Source of the DNA: JAIVGV01 sp031425275
GTDB lineage: Bacteria; Acidobacteriota; Blastocatellia; Pyrinomonadales; Pyrinomonadaceae
NCBI GenBank assembly: GCA_031425275.1
Contig: JANPJA010000124.1
Span: forward strand, 1 to 64,000
Length of the DNA stretch: 64,000 bases
Reading direction: 5' to 3'
Shown: piece after piece, positions 25,951-37,638 of the stretch
Layout of the letters: the number at the start of each line of letters is the position of its first letter
How positions within the stretch are numbered: position 1 is the stretch's first letter
Made by a program: the position numbers and the translations under genes
Notes under the pieces: model-generated
The model's database searches: none
What the model was told of the DNA's origin: nothing
Seen by the model: only the letters and a program-made list of their open reading frames with translations

Positions 25951-28218
25951 TCACCCGGATGCGATGTCGTCATCCTCGCCCGGCGGCGAAGATATCTGAC
26001 TCTCGTCGGGCGGCGAAGCAGGGTCGGTCGCGCCCGTCGTCCCGGGCGGGTGCGGCGGGGCCTGCGGCTCGGTGGTCTTGCCGAGCAGGTAGGTGCCGTT
26101 GCTAATGCCCATCAGCAGGAGGAGCGTCCCGCTGAACTCCGGCATCGAGAGACGCGTGAAGACCTCGTGGATGAAGACGAAGCCGAGTACCACCGTCCAC
26201 ATCGCCATCTGGAAGCGGTGAATGTTGACGCCGTTGGCGTCCGACAGGATGTCGATGCTGAAGCGGACGTTCTCCCATCCGAGCACGCCGGGGTACTTCT
26301 TTTTAATCTCGCCGATGAGCGTGTGGTATTCCCCTAGCTTGCCGTTGAGATCAGCCTGCGTGGCTGTGCCCGCCGCGATGTTCGCCTCGATGTCATTCAG
26401 CTCCTTCTCCAACAGCTCCTTATTGTTCATAAGCTCGACCAGCGCGACGTCGGTGTCGTCGATGCCGCTGTCGGCCGCGTTGAACGTGCGGGTGCGGTCG
26501 ATGACGGTCGAGCCGACGGTCGTGACGACGCTGATGCCGAGCAGCACGAGCACCGACGGCGAGAGATCGTGCTGGCCCGTGACGAGCCAGATGAAGATGA
26601 AGCCGAAGGCGACGAAGAACATCCACCACGCGATCTGCGTGCGGCTCAGGCTGTAGGGCTTGCGCTGCGGGCCGCGCCGCTTCGCCCTCGGCTTCCAGAT
26701 GATGGGCTTGCGGTCGCGGATGATGTCGGCCTCGCGCGCCAGCCTGAGGAAGGCATAGAAGAAGCCGGCCAGCAGCGCGGCCCAGAAGAGGAAGCGCCAG
26801 AAGCGCACGCGGACGAGGTTGAACTTACCCCCGTTGCCCGTGCCGCTATCGACCAGCGTAGGGACGGGGTACTTGTTCGCCAACCCGACGCTGATGGAGA
26901 CGGGGCGGCTCCACGGCGAGAATCTGATCACGTCCTGATAGCCGAGGCCAAGCAGGTCGGCCCAATTCTCCTTCGCGTCAGCCACAGCGTCCTTGCTGCC
27001 AGCTTGATCGGTCTCGACGGGTCGCTGGAGGTGATAGCGCAACGTCCCATGCGGGCCGTTCTCAAGTTCCGGAGCGCCTGACTCTGGCTCCAAACCCTTG
27101 AGCGGTCTGCCTTCGATGTGCAGGAGGATGCGTTGCTGTTGCTCGATGCAGTCGGTGTCCTTCTGGCCGCCCTCCTTCAAGCACCTCGATTGTTCGAGTA
27201 GCCCTTTCAAGTTCTCCACGTCGAGGACGATGATGTCGTTCAGGCCGGCCGTTGCCGCGTCATTCTTCTGCGCGGCGTTGCCCGCGCGCGCGTCCTGCTC
27301 CCGGCCCAGTTTGTAGGCGCGCAACACCTTCGGGGTGGGATAGGGGGTGGGGGGCGGAGTCGGCTTCTCGGCCTGCTGATCAGAGGAGCCGTCCGCTTGC
27401 TCGCCGGACGTCTGCCCGCCGGGAACTTGCTCGCCGGTCGCTGTCCGGCCGGCCGGCCGGTTCGATTGAGCGTTCGTGTTCTGATTGTTGTTGGTTTGAG
27501 CGTTTGCGTCCGTGTTTTGAGAATTCGTGTTCTGGTTGTTGGTGTTCTGCGCCATCACGGCGGGCGGCTCCCGGTACTCGGTGCCGACCACGTCCTTGCT
27601 GCCTAACAAAGCGCCGAGACCGAAGACGATGACGGCGGCGAGGATGCCGATCACCACTTTGTCTCTGATCGAGGATTGTTTATTCATCACTTTCCAGAAG
27701 AGATACATTTGTGCGCCTCCAAATAGAAGAAAAAATGCCGCCGTAACCCATAGGGGAAGACATGTCTTTAACCCTATTAACCCGATTTCGAGGGGGGTAC
27801 AGGCGGAGCTTTGGGCTGCTGCCGGCGCGGTCTGCGGTGGCGACGGCGATTGCGAAACGGCTGCCGACGCATCCGGTGACGGCGTGGCTGACGGCGAGGC
27901 CGACGGCGAGGCCGATGGCGAAGTTGATGGCGAAGCTGATGGCGAGGCTGATGGCGAAGCTGATGGCGAGGCGGTGGCAGTTGGAGATGCGGTGGGCGTC
28001 GTTGACGGTGTGGCGGACGGCGTGGCGCTCGGCTGGGCCGGGGCTTGCGCCGCGCCCGAACTGACTTGCTGTGCGAGCGCGAGGGAGACGGCGAGCACCG
28101 TGCAAAGCGTCGAGGCGATTCTGAGGGCGGAGGCCCGTGTGACCCCGCGCGCGCGCGGGACGGGGGACGCGAGCCTGTCCGGGCTGCGTCGTGCGTCGTG
28201 CGGGGAGAGTTGATTCAT
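25951..28218 (-). CDS. Multi-pass membrane protein with Ser/Pro repeat region
   Basis: The 755-residue product starts at an ATG with GAGG upstream. A hydrophobic N-terminal segment (~28-50) may be a signal anchor. Residues ~65-120 are a repeated Ser-Pro-Ser-Ala low-complexity linker encoded by a 12-bp DNA repeat. Two TM helices follow at ~155-205 (LWVTAAFFLLFGGAQMYLFW). A second low-complexity block is Asn/Gln/Thr-rich (NTNNQNTNSQNTD). A soluble domain (~300-470) has paired Cys (SRCLKEGG, DTDCIEQQ). C-terminal TM helices cluster at ~485-560 and ~690-725. It may be an envelope sensor or scaffold; no family assigned. Confidence 0.8.
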   Translation of the reverse strand: MNQLSPHDARRSPDRLASPVPRARGVTRASALRIASTLCTVLAVSLALAQQVSSGAAQAPAQPSATPSATPSTTPTASPTATASPSASPSASPSASPSTSPSASPSASPSATPSPDASAAVSQSPSPPQTAPAAAQSSACTPLEIGLIGLKTCLPLWVTAAFFLLFGGAQMYLFWKVMNKQSSIRDKVVIGILAAVIVFGLGALLGSKDVVGTEYREPPAVMAQNTNNQNTNSQNTDANAQTNNNQNTNAQSNRPAGRTATGEQVPGGQTSGEQADGSSDQQAEKPTPPPTPYPTPKVLRAYKLGREQDARAGNAAQKNDAATAGLNDIIVLDVENLKGLLEQSRCLKEGGQKDTDCIEQQQRILLHIEGRPLKGLEPESGAPELENGPHGTLRYHLQRPVETDQAGSKDAVADAKENWADLLGLGYQDVIRFSPWSRPVSISVGLANKYPVPTLVDSGTGNGGKFNLVRVRFWRFLFWAALLAGFFYAFLRLAREADIIRDRKPIIWKPRAKRRGPQRKPYSLSRTQIAWWMFFVAFGFIFIWLVTGQHDLSPSVLVLLGISVVTTVGSTVIDRTRTFNAADSGIDDTDVALVELMNNKELLEKELNDIEANIAAGTATQADLNGKLGEYHTLIGEIKKKYPGVLGWENVRFSIDILSDANGVNIHRFQMAMWTVVLGFVFIHEVFTRLSMPEFSGTLLLLMGISNGTYLLGKTTEPQAPPHPPGTTGATDPASPPDESQISSPPGEDDDIASG
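27887..27970. repeat. Seven tandem copies of a 12-bp unit inside a coding region
   Basis: Variants of GCTGATGGCGAG repeat seven times in frame and encode four-residue Ser/Pro/Ala units. Because 12 is a multiple of three, copy changes would alter linker length without breaking the gene. Confidence 0.8.
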
Positions 28219-28593
28219 CTAGTCCTCAACGGGCGGCGAAGAACTGAGTGAACTTGGCCGGGCTGGTGTGCCGCCCCGCGCGTGCGGGGGCGGCGGAGGC
28301 TAGCGCGCTGACAGTATGGCTTATCGCTCGGATGGCGCCCGCGGGGTGTAGAAAGGTCGCGCGAAAAGCTGGGACGCGGCCTCGATGAGACAGACCCTCG
28401 TGTTCGACGCGCACCTTCTATCACATAAACGGCGCGGTAGGAAGTAGTAAGTCAATCTCACGTCAGACGTGCCGCCTCTCTAATGGCCGCGTCGTAGTTC
28501 CTTCCCACTAACTAACGCACCGTTTTTTTAACCAGGACCGTAGCCCGTCCCGAGTTTGTTCTCAAAGGTAATGGCTGATCAGGACAAAGTATT
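28219..28593. other. Gene-free interval
   Basis: No coding frame with a ribosome site is seen. Features are limited to GC-rich stretches and a T7 run at about 28524-28530 without a preceding stem. Confidence 0.4.
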
Positions 28594-28803
28594 TCAGTAG
28601 GCGAAGAAATTCGTCTTGAGGTCGGAATCAAGCCACTCACCGGGCAAAGCATTGTCGGCGGGAATGTTTTCGGCGGGCGGGTCGCCTTCGGTCAGTGTCG
28701 CTTGATCCGGTCGGCGATGTCGGCGACGACGTAAGGCGCGACGTTACGCGGGGCCGCGAGAGAGGAGGAGACAAATCGTCGCGGCGAAAAAGATCGACTT
28801 CAT
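28594..28803 (-). pseudogene. Decayed small secreted-peptide gene
   Basis: An ATG at 28803 (GGGGG six bases upstream) opens a classic signal sequence, MKSIFFAATICLLLSRGPA, then meets TAA at 28746-28744. The same frame resumes and ends with protein-like text (EGDPPAENIPADNALPGEWL, then DSDLKTNFFAY and TGA at 28594). Between them this frame is Arg-rich nonsense, while a shifted frame reads RNVAPYVVADIADRIKRH. Two compensating indels in an original ~70-residue secreted protein would explain all three pieces. Sequencing error is the main alternative. Confidence 0.5.
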
Positions 28804-28883
28804 CGGAGACCCCCGCGCGACTCCCTTGTCGCGGCGGATGAGAGGGCGGGAACGAACGGGTGGCGATAAGTTTTGCACGGCCC

Positions 28884-31800
28884 TCAGGGCAGAGCCTCGA
28901 CGTTAATCAGGAAGCGGAAGCTGCCGGTCTGCTGGACGCCGAGCAGGAACTGAACGTTGACGGAGTTGCCGGCGGCGAGTGGAGTGGCGAGCGAGATTGT
29001 CCCCGCGGAGTACGTCGAGTTGAGTCCGCCGCCGAGACTTTGCGCGGGCGGCTGCTCCAGCGTCGTGCCGCGCACGTTCGCCGAGCCGCCGATGACGGTG
29101 ACGGTCACGTCGCCCGAAGAGAGGGCGCGCAAGTCGGCCTCGCCAAACGAGAGCGCGCCGAGCGTCGTCACGTCAACGATGCGGAAGCGCAGGCGCGTGA
29201 CGGCCGCGCCCGTCGAGTTGGTGAACCGGCGGCGGATGGTGAGCGTGCCGAAGGTGCAGTTGCTCGGCCCCGCCCCGCCGTTGCAGGCGTGCGGCGCGGT
29301 GTCGCGCGCGCGGTTCGGGGCTGACGAAGAGGCGGCGCGCGGGTCGATGAGCGCGGCCTTGAGTCCGCGCGGGAGCGGGCCGGACAAGTTCTCCGGCCCC
29401 GGCGCGCCGAGAGTCGATTGCGCCGTGCCGTGCGTGCCGCCGGAAGTGGAGACGAGGACGAAGTCGGAGAAGCTGTTGTTGGTGTCCTGCGGCCGCCCGC
29501 CGCCGAGGCGGCGCAGCCAACTGAACTGCGCCGCCGTGTTGTACTCGCCCGCGTAGTCGATGCCGGGGCCGTCGCCGAGCAACGCCTCGTTGTTGAAGTT
29601 CGTGTTGACGGCGTCGAGCCGGTTGGCGAGCGCGAGGTTAGCCGGGTTCGCGGTGCGGAAGACGGCGAGGCCCCACAAACGCACGGCCGAGCCGTCGGCC
29701 GAGACGCCCGCGCCCGTCGAGACCGCGTCGCCCGCGCCCGCGAGCGCGCCGCCGTAGTCGGAGAGGCTGTAGCCCCCGCCGCCGCCGGCGGGAGATGTGA
29801 CGCAGAGGAAGTGGCCGCGCGCCGGGATCGCCGTGCCGGCGGGGACGGTGCAGATCGTCTGCTTGATGGTCGGAGGGTTGCCGTTCGAGAGGAAGGCGAC
29901 GACCGACCAGCCGGCCGAGCCGTCAGTCGTCGAGACCGTGACGGCCGAGTCGGTGTTGTTGTAAAGCTCGACGAACTCGTCGGCGGGGCCGGCGGGGCCG
30001 TCGATGCGGAACTCGCTGATGAGCAAATCGCCCGCCGGCGCGCCGGCCTGCGCGATGCCGTAGAAAGAATCGTCGGTGTGGAGTATCTGCCCGACGCGCG
30101 CCGTGCCGTAGTTGGGCGCGACGTTGAAAGTGATCGTCCCCGAACCCGAGCCGCCGCCCTGCGTGACGCTGATCCACGGGGCGAGGCCGAAGGCCGTCCA
30201 CTGGCAGCCGGAGGGGGCCGTCATCGCGAGCGTGCCCTGACCGCCCGCGGCCGGGAACTGCGGCAGCGAGGCGGGGCTGATCTGGTAGGTGCAGCCGCTC
30301 GACTGCGTGACGTTGAAAGTTTGATCGCCCACGGTGATCGTGCCGTTGCGCGGCGTGCCCGCCATCGGCGCGACGGAGAAGTTGACGGTGCCGTCGCCGC
30401 TCGCGGGGGTGTTGGAGGTGACGCTGAGCCACGACGGATCGCTCGACACGGCGGCCCAGTCGCAGTTGGCGGAAGTGTCAACCGTGAAGCCGCCCGTGCC
30501 GCCCGCCACTTGGAAGGCGGCGGCCGGCGGGCTCAGAGCGTAGGCGCAGGCGGTCGGGCCGGCGAGCGCGGCGGCGACGTTGAGGCGTCCGCCGCTGACC
30601 GTGTTGAGCGACCACTGCGGGAGCTGATCGACCGTGTTCATCAGCGTCGCCTTGAGCGAGGCGGCCGAGAGCGCGGGGGCGTGAGCCGAGAGGAGCGCGG
30701 CCGCGCCCGCGACGTGGGGCGAGGCCATCGAAGTGCCGCTCGATGAGCCGTACTTGGCCGTCCCGATGATCGTGCTCAGGATGTTGGAGCCGGGCGCGGC
30801 CAGATCGACGCTCGTCGCGCCGTAGTTCGAGAAGCCGGCGCGGTTGTCGTTCGAGTCGGAGGCGGCGACCGAGACGAGGTTGGTCACGCGAAAGTTGGCG
30901 GGGTAGAAGGGTTGCGCGTCGGTGTCGCGCCCGTCGTTGCCGGCGGCCGTAACGTTGAGGACGCCGGCCGCGCCCGCGGCGCGGAACGCCTCGCGCAGCG
31001 CCGGGTCGTCGTTGGGCGCTTCGGGCGCGCCGCCCCAACTGCTGTTCGAGACGCGGAGGTTGACGCCGCGCCCGCGCATCAGCGTGACGTACTGGAGACC
31101 CGCGATGGCGTGGGCGGTCGTGGCGACGCCGGCCGCGTCGAAAATCTTGACGGCCATGAGCCGCACGTTCCAGTTGACGCCCGCGACGCCGAGCGCGTTG
31201 TTGCCGGTCGCGCCGATGGTGCCGGCGACGTGCGTGCCGTGGCCGTGGTCGTCGTTGGGGTCGCCGTCGTTGTTGCGCACGTCCGCGCCGCGCACGTCGT
31301 CAACGTAGCCGTTCGCGTCGTCGTCGATGCCGTTGGCGGGCGTCTCGCCGGGGTTCGCCCACATGTTCGCCTGCAAGTCTTCGTGCGCGTACTTGACGCC
31401 GGTGTCGATGACGGCGACGACGACCGAGGGGCTGCCGGTCGAGATGTCCCACGCCGTCGGCGCTTTGATCTTGGCGAGGCCGTACATCTCGCCGGAGGCG
31501 TAACGCGGATCGTTGGGCGCGGCGGCGAGCCGGTAGATGTAATTCGGCTGCGCGGCCGTGACGCCGGGCGCGGCGCGGTAGAGTTCGAGGGCGCGCTCGA
31601 CGCTCAAGGCGCGCGGCAGGCGCACGAGCTGCCAGCCGAGGGCGGGGAACTCGCGCAGCACTCGCGCGCCCGCGCGGGCGTGCGCCCGATTCAAAGTGGA
31701 GGGCGCTGACTTGGCGTCGAACTTGATGAGCAGTTCGTCCTCGGCGCGGCCGGGCTTGCTCTTGTGCGTCGCGGCGTCCGAGCGCCGCCCGCCCGCGGCG

Positions 31801-31940
31801 TCTCGTTGCGGCGCGGAGGTGTTGCGCGCGCGCTGCGCGGCGGCGGCGCGTGGCGCGTGTGCGTGCGCGATGGCGGCGGCGGCGCAGCAGGCGAGTGACA
31901 GGCGGAGGGCGAGTCGGAGATTGTTCACGGCTTGGCTCAC
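28884..31940 (-). CDS. Secreted subtilisin-family (S8) protease with BACON and lamin-tail domains
   Basis: Read from a GTG at 31940 the product has 1018 residues; a TTG at 31979 or GTG at 31928 are alternatives. It has a signal peptide, an I9-like propeptide (~65-135) and the S8 catalytic domain with Asp179 (VIDTGV), His234 (HGHGTHVAG) and Ser404 (SSGTSMASPHVAG). Two BACON-type repeats follow (CDWAAVSSDPSWLSV; CQWTAFGLAPWISV), then a lamin-tail domain (LLISEFRIDGPAGPADEFVE). A C-terminal beta region ends FRFLINVEALP. It degrades proteins outside the cell or in the periplasm; the added domains likely bind carbohydrate or surface targets. Confidence 0.93.
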   Translation of the reverse strand: MSQAVNNLRLALRLSLACCAAAAIAHAHAPRAAAAQRARNTSAPQRDAAGGRRSDAATHKSKPGRAEDELLIKFDAKSAPSTLNRAHARAGARVLREFPALGWQLVRLPRALSVERALELYRAAPGVTAAQPNYIYRLAAAPNDPRYASGEMYGLAKIKAPTAWDISTGSPSVVVAVIDTGVKYAHEDLQANMWANPGETPANGIDDDANGYVDDVRGADVRNNDGDPNDDHGHGTHVAGTIGATGNNALGVAGVNWNVRLMAVKIFDAAGVATTAHAIAGLQYVTLMRGRGVNLRVSNSSWGGAPEAPNDDPALREAFRAAGAAGVLNVTAAGNDGRDTDAQPFYPANFRVTNLVSVAASDSNDNRAGFSNYGATSVDLAAPGSNILSTIIGTAKYGSSSGTSMASPHVAGAAALLSAHAPALSAASLKATLMNTVDQLPQWSLNTVSGGRLNVAAALAGPTACAYALSPPAAAFQVAGGTGGFTVDTSANCDWAAVSSDPSWLSVTSNTPASGDGTVNFSVAPMAGTPRNGTITVGDQTFNVTQSSGCTYQISPASLPQFPAAGGQGTLAMTAPSGCQWTAFGLAPWISVTQGGGSGSGTITFNVAPNYGTARVGQILHTDDSFYGIAQAGAPAGDLLISEFRIDGPAGPADEFVELYNNTDSAVTVSTTDGSAGWSVVAFLSNGNPPTIKQTICTVPAGTAIPARGHFLCVTSPAGGGGGYSLSDYGGALAGAGDAVSTGAGVSADGSAVRLWGLAVFRTANPANLALANRLDAVNTNFNNEALLGDGPGIDYAGEYNTAAQFSWLRRLGGGRPQDTNNSFSDFVLVSTSGGTHGTAQSTLGAPGPENLSGPLPRGLKAALIDPRAASSSAPNRARDTAPHACNGGAGPSNCTFGTLTIRRRFTNSTGAAVTRLRFRIVDVTTLGALSFGEADLRALSSGDVTVTVIGGSANVRGTTLEQPPAQSLGGGLNSTYSAGTISLATPLAAGNSVNVQFLLGVQQTGSFRFLINVEALP

Positions 31941-32243
31941 TTCTTCGGACGAGACTACGCGGGGGGCGCGGGGCCTCAAGCATACAGCCCGCGCCGCGCG
32001 TTTTCCAGACGACGGGAGGCCGGGGCCGTCAGGGAGGGCGGGGAAGTAACGCGGAACGCGGGACGCGGAAGTGGAAGACAGGGGGACAGTTTTCAGTTTT
32101 CAGTTTTCAGAGATGATAAGGAGAGCAGGTTTTAGAGAAGACAAATTTTCTTTCTGAAAACTGAAACCCGACTTCCTGCCTGAAAACTGAAAACTGAAAA
32201 CTGAAAACTATCTTCAGTTCCGCGTTCATCATTCATCGTTTTC
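31941..32243. other. Gene-free interval containing CTGAAAA word repeats
   Basis: The 303 bp between the protease start and the kinase stop hold no gene. The right two thirds contain inverted arms made of tandem 7-bp words, listed separately. Confidence 0.6.
32085..32208. repeat. Inverted arms of 7-bp word TTTTCAG / CTGAAAA
   Basis: The left arm (32085-32110) has three to four copies of CAGTTTT. The right arm (32179-32208) has four copies of the complement CTGAAAA, and a partial copy lies near 32154. The arms could pair into a long imperfect hairpin in the gap after the kinase gene. Confidence 0.8.
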
Positions 32244-34682
<2,439 letters not shown>

Positions 34683-34829
34683 GAAGATCGATCCCACGCG
34701 ATCACAAATGGGCGCGAGTTGATACGAACGAAAGAGCGCCAGAGTTATGCCTTAATCGCGGGAAGTTTTCAAACGACGGCGACAGACCGCGCGGCCCGCG
34801 CCGGTTAGGACACGCGGCGGGCCGACTGT

Positions 34830-34835
34830 TATACT
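34830..34835 (+). promoter_or_regulatory. -10-like box TATACT before the copper cluster
   Basis: TATACT lies 27 bp before the ATG of the His-rich secreted protein. A weak TTAGGA 19 bp upstream could serve as -35. A metal-responsive site is not evident. Confidence 0.35.
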
Positions 34836-34862
34836 CACCGCGTCACGAAAATTATTGTTTTA

Positions 34863-35450
34863 ATGCGACGACTCTCGAAAACATTCCTGCTCCTGTGCCT
34901 CGCGCTCGGCGGCGCTCACAACGCGCTGGCCGCGACCCTGTGCGCGCACTTCGCGTGTCAGCCGGACGCCGCCACAGCCGCCGCGCCGCGCGAAGCGGAG
35001 GCTGCGTCGCACGTGGCGGAGACTGCGTCGCACGAAACACACGCCGCCGCCGCCCCGACGGCGCACCACTGCGGAGCGGAGAGTTCACCGTCCCATCACG
35101 AGGGCGCGGCCACTGACAAGCACGACGACGACGGCGCCGCCGCCGCGCACCCCGCGCGCGCGGACGCACCCCGCGCCGTGACGGCGGGCGACATCGCGAC
35201 GCGCGTCCTCGCCCCGGCCCCGGCCGACTGCAACCATTGTGCGGGACGGAGCGCGCCCGCGCCCGCGAGTATGTCCGAGCGTCGCGCGGACGCGCCGCGT
35301 CGCGCGCCGCACCTCGCGCCGCACGATGCGTCGCTCATCGCTTCGCACCCGCGCCTCCCGTCTTCGTCGGCCTCCCGTCTCGCGCCCACACAGCACGCGC
35401 CGCCGCGCGGCGTCTCGCAACGACTACTGTTCAGCGTCTTCCTCATCTGA
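34863..35450 (+). CDS. Secreted His/Cys-rich protein, probable copper binding
   Basis: The 195-residue protein has a signal peptide (cleavage near ALAA, residue 24). The mature part is low-complexity Ala/His/Pro with many His pairs and Cys motifs: TLCAHFACQPD, PTAHHCGAES, DCNHCAGRS and scattered SHE/SHH words. This composition suits periplasmic soft-metal binding or buffering. The neighbours are a TolC-like channel and a multicopper oxidase, supporting a copper role. No ribosome site is obvious before the ATG. There is no recognised family. Confidence 0.7.
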   Translation: MRRLSKTFLLLCLALGGAHNALAATLCAHFACQPDAATAAAPREAEAASHVAETASHETHAAAAPTAHHCGAESSPSHHEGAATDKHDDDGAAAAHPARADAPRAVTAGDIATRVLAPAPADCNHCAGRSAPAPASMSERRADAPRRAPHLAPHDASLIASHPRLPSSSASRLAPTQHAPPRGVSQRLLFSVFLI

Positions 35451-35610
35451 TCACCCACACGCCGGAGCGTACTACGACTCGCGCGAGCCGCGAGCGTTCG
35501 AGTGCGCGCCCAATACCCGAAACAACAGTTTAAGAGAACCGCCGCCGCGCGCGGGGCCGGGTGTCCGCAACCCTCGCCCGCGCGGCCGCCATTCATTCAA
35601 GAGGTGGACG

Positions 35611-37434
35611 ATGAATAGCAGACTGACGAGAGCCGCGAGGCTGTGGACGTTGTGCGCGCTCCTGACGAGCGCGTCGCTCATGCTCGCGCCGCTTAACGCG
35701 CGCGCGCAGCACGAAGGCCACGGCCAGCCCCAACCGGGCAAGCCGACGCCGCGCAAGCCGCGCGCGAAACCGGCCGCGAAGAAAAAACCGACTCGCCGTG
35801 CGGCGGCGACGACGACACGAAGCCGTCAGCGCACGACGACGACGACGACGAACACGCGCGCGGCCTCACGCCGCCGCGCCGCGCCGCCCGCGCCGCAGCC
35901 GGGCGAAGCGCATCAGGGTCACGACATGGCCGCGCCGTCGCCGCCAACCGAAATGCGTCCCGCCGCGACGCCCGCGCCAACTCACACCGGGCACGAGGGT
36001 CACACCGCGCAGCCCGCCGCGACGCCCGCGCCTTCGCCCGCGCCGCAGCATCAACACGAACCGCCGCAAAGCGCGCCCGCGCAAGCTCCGTCGCCGCGGC
36101 CGACTCCCGCCGCCGTCGATCACAGCGGCCACATGATGCCGCAGGCGACGCCGACGCCTGCGCCCACTCCCGCCGGCCCGGTGTTGCGGCTCGAAGAGTT
36201 GGAGCTGATGGCCCTGCGCAACAACCCGACGCTCGCGCAAGGCGAGGCGGCCGTGCGCGCCGCCGACGGCCGCCGCCGTCAGGCCGGGATGATGCCAAAC
36301 CCCATTGTCGGATACTCGGCCGACAACGTCTCCGTCCGCAAGCCCTCGGAGACGACCGAGCACTTGTTCTTCGTCGAGCAGACCATCCCGCTCGGCGGCA
36401 AGTTGAGTAAGAGCCGGCGGGTGGCGGCGTCCGAGCGCGACGCGGCCGAGGCCGACGCGCTGGCGCAACGGCAGCGCGTCTTAAACGCCGTCCGCACGCT
36501 CTACTTCGAGGCGCTCGGGGCCGAGCGTCTCGTCGAGCTGCGCACAGACCTCGCGCGGCTCGCGCGCGAAGCCGTCGGGATCACGCGGGAGTTGTACAAC
36601 GTCGGGCAGGCCGACCGGCCGGACTTGCTGGAGATCGGCATCGAGGCCGAGCGCGCCGACATCGAGCGGCTGCGCGCCGAGAACGAACGCGAGGAGGCGT
36701 GGTCGCTCCTCGCCGCCACGGTCGGCAACCCCGCGCTCCCGCGCGCGCGGCTCGAAGGCAATTTGGAAGAGGGCGTGTCGCTGCCCGCGGAGGCCGACAT
36801 GCTTTCCGTCATCATGCGTGACAGTCCCGAAGTGCGCGCCGTGGGGGCGCGGGTCGAGCGGGCGCGGGCCGCACTCGCGCGGGCGCGGGCCGAGCGCGCG
36901 CCCGACCTCTTCGTCCGCGGCGGCGTGGGCTACAACCAAGAGCGCGACGACGCATTCAACGGCGGCCGCGTCGGCACGGTCGTCGCCGGTGAGATCGGCG
37001 TGCGGCTGCCTTTGTGGAACCGCAACGGGGGCGGCATCGCGGCGGCCGAGGCGGAACTGGCAATCGCCGAGGGCGAGACCGCGCGGCTGGGCCTCGTGCT
37101 CCGCTCGCGCCTCGCGTCGGAGCTGCGCGTGCAGCGCAACGCGCGGCAGGTGGCGGAGAAATATCGCACGCAGGTCATCCCGGCGGCGCGCGCGGCCTAC
37201 GAGATGTATCTGGGCAACTTCCGGCAGATGGCCGCCAGCTACCCGCAGGTTTTGATCTCGCAGCGGACGCTCTTTCAGGTGCAGGTCGAGTACGGCCGCT
37301 CGCTCGTCGAGCTGCGCCGCAGCCTCATCTCCCTGCGCGGCTTCCTGCTGGCGGGCGGCGGCCTCGGCGAGATGACCGAAGGCTTCAAGCTCCGCTCCGC
37401 GAGTGAGTCGTCGGGCGACTCGGACGACAGGTGA
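35611..37434 (+). CDS. TolC/CusC-like outer-membrane efflux protein with His-rich N-terminus
   Basis: The 607-residue product starts at the ATG at 35611 behind AAGAGGTGG; the frame stays open upstream but lacks coding character. The signal peptide ends at NARAQ (~34). Residues ~35-185 are a disordered Lys/Ala/Pro tail dotted with HxGH-type words (QHEGHG, HQGHDM, HTGHEGH, DHSGHMM). Residues ~190-590 are an outer-membrane efflux (OEP) domain with long coiled-coil helices (LRLEELELMALRNNPTLAQG). It would form the outer channel of copper export, but no inner-membrane RND or adaptor genes are adjacent. The His-rich tail is unusual for the family. Confidence 0.9.
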   Translation: MNSRLTRAARLWTLCALLTSASLMLAPLNARAQHEGHGQPQPGKPTPRKPRAKPAAKKKPTRRAAATTTRSRQRTTTTTTNTRAASRRRAAPPAPQPGEAHQGHDMAAPSPPTEMRPAATPAPTHTGHEGHTAQPAATPAPSPAPQHQHEPPQSAPAQAPSPRPTPAAVDHSGHMMPQATPTPAPTPAGPVLRLEELELMALRNNPTLAQGEAAVRAADGRRRQAGMMPNPIVGYSADNVSVRKPSETTEHLFFVEQTIPLGGKLSKSRRVAASERDAAEADALAQRQRVLNAVRTLYFEALGAERLVELRTDLARLAREAVGITRELYNVGQADRPDLLEIGIEAERADIERLRAENEREEAWSLLAATVGNPALPRARLEGNLEEGVSLPAEADMLSVIMRDSPEVRAVGARVERARAALARARAERAPDLFVRGGVGYNQERDDAFNGGRVGTVVAGEIGVRLPLWNRNGGGIAAAEAELAIAEGETARLGLVLRSRLASELRVQRNARQVAEKYRTQVIPAARAAYEMYLGNFRQMAASYPQVLISQRTLFQVQVEYGRSLVELRRSLISLRGFLLAGGGLGEMTEGFKLRSASESSGDSDDR

Positions 37435-37471
37435 AGGATCGGACTTTCAACCTGAGTGAGATGTGAGAGGC

Positions 37472-37604
37472 GGTTCACCGCAGAGACGCGGAGGACGCAG
37501 AGGGGGCGCAGAGAAGAAGATGAAATTACGGCACTCATCCCAAACTTCGCTCAAGCCTCTGCGCCCCCTCTGCGCTCTCTGCGTCTCTGCGGTGAGTCCG
37601 GTTC
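37472..37604. repeat. Inverted word repeat (CACCGCAGAGACGC type)
   Basis: The left arm (37472-37513) carries TTCACCGCAGAGACGCGGAG and the right arm (37557-37604) its imperfect complement (GCGTCTCTGCGGTGAG). Both arms are made of repeated GCAGAG / CTCTGC words. It occupies the gap between the efflux channel and the oxidase genes. Confidence 0.75.
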
Positions 37605-37638
37605 AACTAACATTCAACGGGACGATAGGAGTTATAAA

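Noticed and set aside
28520..28535. Terminator at the T7 run
   Set aside because: There is no GC-rich stem directly upstream of the T-run on either strand.
29418..30746. 442-codon plus-strand frame antisense to the subtilase
   Set aside because: Antisense shadow of a well-supported protease; no start signal and low-complexity Arg/Ala/Val composition.
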